Positions 57,874 to 64,000 of a stretch of DNA of 64,000 nucleotides are shown here, piece after piece. The notes beneath the pieces are model-generated. The model worked only from the letters and a program-made list of their open reading frames with translations. It was not told where the DNA came from and did no database searches. The stretch is taken from positions 5,172,501 to 5,236,500 of the forward strand of contig NZ_BCQA01000001.1 in the NCBI RefSeq assembly GCF_001748145.1. Reading direction: 5' to 3'. Position 1 is the stretch's first letter, and each line of letters starts with the position of its first letter. The position numbers and the translations under genes are program-made. The stretch is from Bosea sp. BIWAKO-01. Its GTDB lineage: Bacteria > Pseudomonadota > Alphaproteobacteria > Rhizobiales > Beijerinckiaceae.

Positions 57874-57901
57874 ACCATAGAGGGGCCCAAGGCGGCGTCA
57901 A
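57874..57901 (-). promoter_or_regulatory. Promoter of the riboswitch-led transporter operon
   Basis: TTGACG (57896-57901) and TATGGT (57874-57879), 16 bases apart, place the transcription start at about 57867, right at the 5' edge of the riboswitch. This shows the operon is separate from the upstream nrdB gene. Confidence 0.6.
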
Positions 57902-58009
57902 GCTGCAGGCCAGTCCGTTGGAGGCTCTGATTGCGCATGACGACGCGATTATCGAGATTGAGCCGCCTGCTGACGGAGTCCTGTAGCGCGGTGGCCCATC
58001 TTTCTCGGC

Positions 58010-59137
58010 CTACTCCCAGCTCAGGGCGCCGCCGTTCTGGTATTCGATGACGCGGGTCTCGAAGAAATTCTTCTCCTTCTTCAGGTCCATCGCCTCGCTC
58101 ATCCAGGGGAACGGGTTTTCCGTTTCCGCGAAGACCGGCGCGAGGCCGAGCTGCGCGCAACGGCGGTTGGCAATGAAATGCATGTACTGCTCGCAGAGCG
58201 CAGCATTCAGGCCGAGGAAACCGCGCGGCATGGTGTCCCGGCCATAGGCGGCCTCGAGTTCGGCAGCGTCGCGGATCATGCCGCGCAGTTCATCCTGGAA
58301 GGCCTTGGTCCAGAGATGCGGGTTCTCGATCTTGATCTGGTTGATCACGTCGATGCCGAAATTCAGATGAATGCTCTCGTCGCGCAGGATGTACTGGTAC
58401 TGCTCGGCGATGCCGACCATCTTGTTGCGCCGGCCGAGCGACAGGATCTGGGCGAAGCCGGTGTAGAACCACATGCCCTCGAAGATCACGTAGAAGGCGA
58501 CGAGGTCGCGCAGGAAGGCCTGATCGGCCTCGGGCGTGCCGGTCTCGAAATCGGGATCGTCGAGATGCTGGGTATGCTTCAGGGCCCAGGCCGCCTTGTC
58601 GGTGATCGAGGGCACCTCGCGATACATGTTGAAGAGCTCGCCCTCGTCGAGGCCGAGGCTCTCGACGATGTACTGGAAGGTGTGGGTGTGCACCGCCTCC
58701 TCGAAAGCCTGGCGCAGCAGGTACTGCCGGCATTCCGGATTGGTGAGATGGCGGTAGATCGCCAGCACGATGTTGTTGGCGACGAGGCTTTCCGAGGCCG
58801 CGAAGAAGCCGAGATTGCGCTTGATCGCACGGCGCTCGTCGTCGGTCAGCCCGTCCTTCGACTTCCACAGAGCGATATCGGCCTGCATCGAGACCTCTGT
58901 CGGCATCCAGTGGTTGTTGCAGCCGGCGAGGTATTTCTCCCAGGCCCATTTGTACTTGAGCGGCAGGAGCTGGTTCACATCGGCGCGGCAGTTGATCATC
59001 CGCTTCTCGTCGACGCTGACGCGGCCGCCGGAGCGATCGATCTCGCCGAGGCCGGTGGCATCGGCATGGGTTCCGCCGGCCGCGGCCGGATTGAGATCGA
59101 GGGCGGCGGCAGGCTTGCTGTCTGACCAGTCGAGCAT
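58010..59137 (-). CDS. nrdB: Ribonucleotide reductase small subunit, class Ic type (no radical tyrosine)
   Basis: The product is 375 residues. Metal ligands read as E116, E147, H150, E220, E254 and H257. The residue four after H150, normally the radical tyrosine, is F154 (EEAVHTHTF). All spacings equal those of the Chlamydia trachomatis class Ic protein (E89, E120, H123, F127, E193, E227, H230) with an offset of 27. A manganese/iron cofactor is thus expected. It lies 125 bases downstream of nrdA. Start ATG 59137; another at the 59167 side is less likely. Confidence 0.93.
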   Translation of the reverse strand: MLDWSDSKPAAALDLNPAAAGGTHADATGLGEIDRSGGRVSVDEKRMINCRADVNQLLPLKYKWAWEKYLAGCNNHWMPTEVSMQADIALWKSKDGLTDDERRAIKRNLGFFAASESLVANNIVLAIYRHLTNPECRQYLLRQAFEEAVHTHTFQYIVESLGLDEGELFNMYREVPSITDKAAWALKHTQHLDDPDFETGTPEADQAFLRDLVAFYVIFEGMWFYTGFAQILSLGRRNKMVGIAEQYQYILRDESIHLNFGIDVINQIKIENPHLWTKAFQDELRGMIRDAAELEAAYGRDTMPRGFLGLNAALCEQYMHFIANRRCAQLGLAPVFAETENPFPWMSEAMDLKKEKNFFETRVIEYQNGGALSWE

Positions 59138-59262
59138 GATGAATATCCAATCGGGTCTGAATGTCATGGCCGGGTCTGCCCCGGCCGTCCGTATCGTTCG
59201 CTATCGGGCAGGGTCGGGCATCCATGCGCGCCGCGAAGGCGAGCGTGGACGCCGCGGCTGCC

Positions 59263-62169
59263 TCACTGGCAGGCTTCGCAGGTCGGATCGTCGATCGAGC
59301 AGGCGTTCGGCACGGCCATGCCATTGTCGAGCGGGATGTCGACGAGGATCGGCTTGGCCGCGACGGGGACCGTCGCCGACACCGCATTGAGCTTGCCGTC
59401 AGTGCCCTTCAGCGTCGACTTCTCGACATGGGTCGCCGAGAGCGCGCGCAGGTAATAGGTCGTCTTCAGACCGAGCCGCCAGGCGAGGCGATAGGCCTCG
59501 TCGAGCTTCCTGCCGGAAGGCTGCGCCATGTAGAGATTGAGCGACTGGCCCTGGTCGATCCATTTCTGACGGCGTGCGGCGGCGCGGATCAGCCAGCTCG
59601 TCTCGATCTCGAAGGAGGTGGCGTAGAGCGCCTTGAGATCGTCGGGGACGCGGTCGATCTGACTGACCTTTCCGTCATAGTATTTCAGGTCCGAGACCAT
59701 GACCTCGTCCCAAAGATCGCGCGCCTTGAGATCGCGGACGAGGTCGGCATTCACGACCGTGAAGTCGCCCGACATGTTCGCCTTGACGTAGAGCTGGCTG
59801 TAGGACGGCTCGATCGACTGCGAGACACCGACGATGTTGGAGATCGTTGCAGTCGGGGCAATCGCCATGCAGTTCGAGTTGCGCATGCCGGTGGTCTTCA
59901 CCCGCTCGCGCAGGCTGTCCCAGTCCAAAGTCGTCGAACGATCGAGCTCGACATCGCCGTCGCGGGCGTCGGAGAGAATGTCGAGCGAGTCGATCGGCAG
60001 GATACCCTTCGACCAGAGCGAGCCCTCGAAGCTCGGATAGCGACCGCGCTCGGCGGCAAGATCGACCGAGGCCGAGATCGCAAACCAGCTGACCGCCTCC
60101 ATCGAGCTATCGGCGAAGGCGACGGCGCCCTCGGACGCGGCGGGCAGGCGCAGGATCTGCAGCGCATCCTGGAAGCCCATGATGCCGAGGCCGACCGGGC
60201 GATGACGCAGGTTCGAGCGGCGCGCCTCGGGGATCGTGTAGAAATTGATGTCGATGACATTGTCGAGCATTCGCATCGCGGTCGCGACCGTCTTGCCGAG
60301 CCTGGCCCGGTCGAGCCCGTCGGCCGTCACATGGGCTGCCAGGTTGATCGAGCCCAGATTGCAGACGGCGACCTCGTCGGCCGAGGTGTTCAGCGTGATC
60401 TCGGTGCACAGGTTCGAGGAATGCACGACGCCGGCATGCTGCTGCGGCGAGCGCAGGTTGCAGGCATCCTTGAAGGTGATCCAGGGATGGCCGGTTTCGA
60501 ACAGCATGGTCAGCATCTTGCGCCAAAGATCGAGCGCGTTCAGGCGCTTGAACACCTTGATCTCGCCGCGCTCTGCCTTGGCTTCGTAGGCCTCATAGGC
60601 CGCCTTGAACGGCTTACCGTAGAGATCGTGGAGGTCGGGCGTCTCGTCGGGCGAGAACAGCGTCCACTGACCTCCGGCCGCGACCCGCTGCATGAACAGG
60701 TCGGGGATCCAGTTCGCGGTGTTCATGTCATGGGTACGGCGTCGGTCGTCGCCGGTGTTCTTGCGCAGGTCGAGGAACTCCTCGATGTCGACATGCCAGG
60801 TTTCGAGATAGGCGCAGACGGCGCCCTTGCGCTTGCCACCCTGGTTGACGGCGATCGCGGTGTCGTTGGCGACCTTGAGGAAGGGAACGATGCCCTGGCT
60901 CTCGCCATTGGTGCCCTTGATATGGGCGCCAAGGCCACGCACCGGCGTCCAGTCATTGCCGAGCCCACCGGAATATTTGGCCAGCAGGGCGTTGTCCTTC
61001 ACCGCCTTGAAGATGCCGTCGAGATCGTCCGGCACCGTGGTCAGGAAGCAGGAGGAGAGCTGCGGCCTGAGGGTTCCTGCGTTGAACAGGGTCGGCGTCG
61101 AGGCCATGAAGTCGAAGGAGGAGAGCAGGTCGTAGAAGGCGATCGCCCGGGCCTCGCGGTCGATCTCGCGGATCGCCAGACCCATCGCGACACGCATGAA
61201 GAAGGCCTGCGGCAGCTCGAAGCGATTGCCTCGGACATGCAGGAAATAGCGGTCATAGAGCGTCTGGAAGCCGAGATAGTCGAACTGGAGGTCGCGTTCC
61301 GGTTTGAGCGCCGCGGCAAGCCGGGCAAGATCGAAGCGTCCAAGCTCGGGATCGAGCAGCTCGTTGGCGATGCCGGTCTTCACATAGGCGTGGAGATAGT
61401 CGCCATAACGTCCTGACATTTCTGACTGTGTCGCCTGTTCCGGCCGGCCGGAGACGAAGCTCAGCGCCTCGCGGCGGAGCTTATCGAGCAGCAGGCGTGC
61501 CGAGACCTTGGAATAGTTCGGCTCGGTCTCGACGAGGGTGCGCGCCGCCAGGATCGGCGCCTGCGCCAGCTCATACTGGCTGATGCCGTCATAGAGGTTA
61601 CGCTGCGCTTCGCTCAGCACGGCTTCGGCCGAGACGCCGTCGAGCCCGGCGCAGGCTTCGCGAATGACCGTGGCGAGGCGCGCCGCGTCGAGCGGCACGA
61701 GCGCGCCGTCGGCTGCCTCCATGCGCAGCACCGGTGCGGTGGCGACCGCAGGCTTCGCTTCCGCCTTGGCGCGGGCCCGCTCCTGGGCTCGCTCCTCGCG
61801 GTAGAGCACATAGGCGCGGGCGACCTTGTGGTGTTCGCTGCGCATCAACGCGAGTTCGACCTGATCCTGCACATCCTCGATATGGAAGGTGCGGCCGGCA
61901 TCGGCGCGCCGCGTCAGCCCGGCGACGATCTGCTGGGTCAGCTCCGCGACGATGTCGTGGATCCGGCGCGAGGCAGCGGCGCTGCTGCCCTCGACCGCCA
62001 GAAACGCCTTGGTCAGCGCGACGCTGATCTTGGAGGCATCGAAGGGGGTGACACTGCCATTGCGGCGGATCACCTGGTAGCCCGGTTCCGCGGTCGATCG
62101 CGCATCGCTGCCTTGCGACGCGATCGGGCTGAACGTCTCAGGGCGGATGGTATCGGTCGCGAGGGACAT
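59263..62169 (-). CDS. nrdA: Ribonucleoside-diphosphate reductase large subunit with two ATP-cones
   Basis: The product is 968 residues. Two ATP-cone domains (about 32-122 and 143-235) precede the catalytic barrel. Active-site residues are present: the cysteine in LSSCFLTT, the radical set in NLCTEI, the partner cysteine in VAVCNLGS, the paired tyrosines TTYYLRAL, and the C-terminal redox pair CEAC. It reduces ribonucleotides to deoxyribonucleotides with NrdB. Two cones imply strong allosteric control by dATP. Its leader carries a cobalamin riboswitch. Confidence 0.95.
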   Translation of the reverse strand: MSLATDTIRPETFSPIASQGSDARSTAEPGYQVIRRNGSVTPFDASKISVALTKAFLAVEGSSAAASRRIHDIVAELTQQIVAGLTRRADAGRTFHIEDVQDQVELALMRSEHHKVARAYVLYREERAQERARAKAEAKPAVATAPVLRMEAADGALVPLDAARLATVIREACAGLDGVSAEAVLSEAQRNLYDGISQYELAQAPILAARTLVETEPNYSKVSARLLLDKLRREALSFVSGRPEQATQSEMSGRYGDYLHAYVKTGIANELLDPELGRFDLARLAAALKPERDLQFDYLGFQTLYDRYFLHVRGNRFELPQAFFMRVAMGLAIREIDREARAIAFYDLLSSFDFMASTPTLFNAGTLRPQLSSCFLTTVPDDLDGIFKAVKDNALLAKYSGGLGNDWTPVRGLGAHIKGTNGESQGIVPFLKVANDTAIAVNQGGKRKGAVCAYLETWHVDIEEFLDLRKNTGDDRRRTHDMNTANWIPDLFMQRVAAGGQWTLFSPDETPDLHDLYGKPFKAAYEAYEAKAERGEIKVFKRLNALDLWRKMLTMLFETGHPWITFKDACNLRSPQQHAGVVHSSNLCTEITLNTSADEVAVCNLGSINLAAHVTADGLDRARLGKTVATAMRMLDNVIDINFYTIPEARRSNLRHRPVGLGIMGFQDALQILRLPAASEGAVAFADSSMEAVSWFAISASVDLAAERGRYPSFEGSLWSKGILPIDSLDILSDARDGDVELDRSTTLDWDSLRERVKTTGMRNSNCMAIAPTATISNIVGVSQSIEPSYSQLYVKANMSGDFTVVNADLVRDLKARDLWDEVMVSDLKYYDGKVSQIDRVPDDLKALYATSFEIETSWLIRAAARRQKWIDQGQSLNLYMAQPSGRKLDEAYRLAWRLGLKTTYYLRALSATHVEKSTLKGTDGKLNAVSATVPVAAKPILVDIPLDNGMAVPNACSIDDPTCEACQ

Positions 62170-62270
62170 CGGCTTTCAAACCCCAATCTGTAGGGGCAAG
62201 GGCCAGGCGGAGTCGCAACGGAGAATGTCGCGGCGACGAGCGCCCGCAGACATGACCAAGCGATCCACCG

Positions 62271-62474
62271 GGACACCCCGCCCGAGGACGATTCTGCTGT
62301 CGCGGCAGGTCTCCTGGCTCGCGGGTCATCGCTCTTGTCCCGTCTTCCCAAGGCCTGGCGGCCTCAGTGACTGGTATTCTGGACAAGTACTCGCCGCTGA
62401 CAGTTGCGGGGGCAGCGCCGGTTTCGCACCGGCTTCCCTCTTAGCTCTCGATCTTGCGACTCGAGAGACCGTGA
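62271..62474 (-). promoter_or_regulatory. Cobalamin riboswitch in the nrdAB leader
   Basis: On the minus strand: AAGAGGGAAGCCGGTG, the core GCTGCCCCCGCAACTGTCAG, and the B12 box GCCAGGAGACCTGCC (62304-62318). The GC-rich element at 62271-62285 is the same as behind the other riboswitch. The nrdA start is about 100 bases further on. It is expected to shut off nrdAB when cobalamin is available, leaving reduction to a B12-dependent class II enzyme encoded elsewhere. Confidence 0.94.
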
Positions 62475-62511
62475 CCACCATATGTAGTGGCCATCGGGAC
62501 GATTCTGTCAA
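62475..62511 (-). promoter_or_regulatory. nrdA: nrdA promoter with an overlapping NrdR-box-like palindrome
   Basis: TTGACA (62506-62511) and TACATA (62481-62486) form a minus-strand promoter with a long 19-base spacer. The 16-bp sequence at 62475-62490 (CCAC, CATATGTA, GTGG) has the length and symmetry of an NrdR box and covers the -10 element. A second box at the usual spacing was not clear. Confidence 0.55.
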
Positions 62512-62749
62512 CAGCTTGCCGCAGCCTATGCGTTAGCCCTTAAAGAACGGGAATGGTCGAGCCGGCCGCTTCTGCGTCCTGTCTCCGCCATCGCGCGATG
62601 AGCCCGGGATCACCACCATCGATGCAAGCTTCCGCCGAATTGCATGCGGCGATCGGCCCTGGGGGCGTCATGGCGCAGCTGCTCGCGCTGCCGTCCCACA
62701 TGCTATGGCAGCTGAACGATGGGCATCTGAGCCCGGACATGGAGGCCGA

Positions 62750-63511
62750 ATGCGCAAGATCCTGATCATCGGAATTGGTGCCGGCAATCCCGACTATGTC
62801 ACGGTCCAGGCGATCAACGCCCTCAACCAGGCCGACGTCTTCTTCATTCCCGACAAGGGGACAGACAAGGCGGAGCTCGGACGGCTGCGGAAAGACATCT
62901 GCGAGCGCTTCATCGAAGGCTCGGATTATCGCCTGGTTTCGGTTCCGATCCCCGAGCGTTCCGCCGCTGGAACGAATTACCGGGGAAGCGTCGACGAATG
63001 GCATGCGCGTATTGCCCATGACTACGAGGTCCTGTTCACGGACGAACTCGAGGACGGCGAATGCGGAGCCTTCCTCGTCTGGGGCGATCCGACGCTCTAT
63101 GACAGTACGCTGCGGATCATCGAGCATATTCGCGCCAGGGGCTTCGCTCTCGAATACGATGTGATCCCGGGCATCAGCAGCGTGCAGGCCCTTGCGGCGC
63201 AACACCGGGTCACCCTCAACCGGATTGGCGAGCCGGTGCTGATCACCACTGGACGCAAACTCGCGGAAGGCTTTCCCAATGACCTCGATAGTGTGGTCGT
63301 CATGCTCGACGGGGACCAGGCCTTCAGGCGCGTCGCCGGTGAAGATCTCGATATCTATTGGGGCGCCTATCTCGGCACCGAGGACGAAATCCTGATCGCC
63401 GGAAAGCTCTCGGAGGTGATGGGCGATATCGAGCGCAGCCGGCGCGAAGCGCGAGAGGAAAAGGGCTGGATCATGGATACCTATCTGCTTCGGAGACGCG
63501 ACGAGGACTGA
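62750..63511 (+). CDS. cobF: Precorrin-6A synthase (deacetylating) CobF
   Basis: The product is 253 residues, a tetrapyrrole methylase-fold enzyme (ILIIGIGAGNPDYVTVQAIN; VWGDPTLYDS; YDVIPGISSVQALAA). CobF methylates C-1 of precorrin-5 and releases the two-carbon unit as acetate, a step of the aerobic B12 pathway. ATG 62750 has GGAGG 4 bases ahead. It is divergent from nrdA; no other cob gene lies in the window. Confidence 0.92.
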   Translation: MRKILIIGIGAGNPDYVTVQAINALNQADVFFIPDKGTDKAELGRLRKDICERFIEGSDYRLVSVPIPERSAAGTNYRGSVDEWHARIAHDYEVLFTDELEDGECGAFLVWGDPTLYDSTLRIIEHIRARGFALEYDVIPGISSVQALAAQHRVTLNRIGEPVLITTGRKLAEGFPNDLDSVVVMLDGDQAFRRVAGEDLDIYWGAYLGTEDEILIAGKLSEVMGDIERSRREAREEKGWIMDTYLLRRRDED

Positions 63512-63816
63512 ACGGCGCAATACGCCATCGATCGCAGGTCGCTGCCGGACGATATGGCCAGGTCCACGGGGGCAGGGCGGATGGCATCATGGCCGCGTTG
63601 GCCACTTGATCAGCCTGGTCCTGGCTCAGACCCGATGAACCGCTTCGCGGGTCTGGTGCCTTGCAATTCGCGAAGCCGCTTTGTAGGCGTTCACCATCGC
63701 CAGAGACCGGCACTCCGCGGAGCCGTTCTCTTTGGAATCACTCTGAAATACGGCGCCTATGACCGCCGATCTGCGCCCTTTCCGCCCGGAATGGAAAGGT
63801 CGCCAATGCGGCGGAC
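63512..63816. other. Gap of 305 bases before the efflux gene
   Basis: I see no supported gene, RNA or strong repeat here. Antisense open frames lack motifs. The promoter of the following efflux gene probably lies here. Confidence 0.45.
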
Positions 63817-64000
63817 ATGGACGGGATGCACTCTGGCGACAGGCTGATATCGGATCGAACGAGGCTGCTTGCGCTGCCCGTTCTGCTCTGCCTCGGCGCC
63901 TGTTCGGTCGGCCCTGACTATGTCGCGCCGGCGCAAGATTTGCCGGCGCACTGGAACGGCGCCACGTCACCTGCGCGACCGCCCGTTTCGTCGGAATGGT
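63817..64000 (+). CDS. RND efflux outer-membrane factor lipoprotein (OprM/NodT family), cut by window end
   Basis: Only the first 61 codons are present. A lipoprotein signal peptide ends in the lipobox LGAC, followed by SVGPDYVAP, which is the hallmark N-terminus of NodT/OprM-type outer-membrane channel proteins. The protein would be lipidated at that cysteine and form the exit duct of a multidrug pump. Start is ATG 63817 or 63826. The gene continues beyond the window. Confidence 0.8.
   Translation, partial: MDGMHSGDRLISDRTRLLALPVLLCLGACSVGPDYVAPAQDLPAHWNGATSPARPPVSSEW

Noticed and set aside
59161..61416. A 751-residue plus-strand open frame
   Set aside because: It is antisense to nrdA, an effect of high GC, with no domain and strongly biased composition.
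62553..62765. A 70-residue plus-strand frame ending inside cobF
   Set aside because: No good ribosome site and no recognisable motif; it could be a short leader or remnant, but support is too weak to call a gene.
1..64000. A search by eye for CRISPR arrays, prophage genes, integrases, transposases and rRNA
   Set aside because: No regularly spaced repeats and no such protein motifs were found.

Overview
The window is a GC-rich, gene-dense chromosomal segment of an alphaproteobacterium, most likely of the order Hyphomicrobiales (Rhizobiales). The evidence is gene content and order: dusB-ntrB-ntrC-ntrY-ntrX-hfq-hflX, a fused ispDF, a pyruvate dehydrogenase operon whose E1 beta carries its own lipoyl domain, and the aerobic cobalamin gene cobF. 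A Bosea-like genus is a guess from overall character only. There is one tRNA gene (Lys-UUU), and no rRNA, CRISPR, phage or insertion sequence was seen.

Layout. 1-1.6 kb: a secreted hypothetical protein and a GNAT acetyltransferase. 1.7-10 kb: a leftward operon with a polyamine/spermidine-type ABC transporter plus the receptor and two permeases of a polar-amino-acid-type transporter, sharing one ATPase; a LysR regulator; and a divergent agmatinase-family ureohydrolase. This looks like uptake and breakdown of guanidino or polyamine compounds. 10.3-15 kb: an aconitase paralogue, a tricarboxylate-type binding protein and a GntR regulator with two winged helices. 15-21.6 kb: a tightly coupled leftward sugar operon (GntR, esterase, ABC receptor and permeases without ATPase, tagatose-epimerase-like enzyme, Gfo/Idh/MocA dehydrogenase). 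Then tRNA-Lys, a threonine-dehydratase-family enzyme, a membrane SGNH-like protein and ftsB.

24.9-33.8 kb: pdhA-pdhB-orf-pdhC-orf-lpd, three GlsB/YeaQ-type small membrane proteins, lipA and a COQ10/RatA-type protein; E2 and E1 beta need the lipoyl groups that LipA completes. 33.8-46.9 kb: cinA C-terminal domain and ispDF leftward, then the nitrogen-regulation cluster, hfq, hflX, mazG, arfB and recX. 46.9-53.9 kb: an orphan Bug-type receptor, a methyltransferase, a VOC dioxygenase/esterase fusion, an ABC-F ATPase and a pabB-pabC fusion.

53.9-63.5 kb is the most interesting part. Two cobalamin riboswitches lie on the minus strand. One leads a BtuFCD-like ABC transporter operon that ends in a methyltransferase. 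The other leads nrdAB, a class I ribonucleotide reductase. NrdB carries Phe where the radical Tyr should be, together with the full ligand spacing of the class Ic (Chlamydia-type, Mn/Fe) enzymes. A 16-bp NrdR-box-like palindrome overlaps the predicted nrdA promoter just upstream of the riboswitch. The picture is a cell that turns down its B12-independent reductase and its corrinoid uptake when B12 is plentiful. cobF, a step of aerobic B12 synthesis, sits divergently next door. The window ends inside an RND-type outer-membrane efflux lipoprotein gene.

All functional calls come from reading protein motifs and context; no database search was run.
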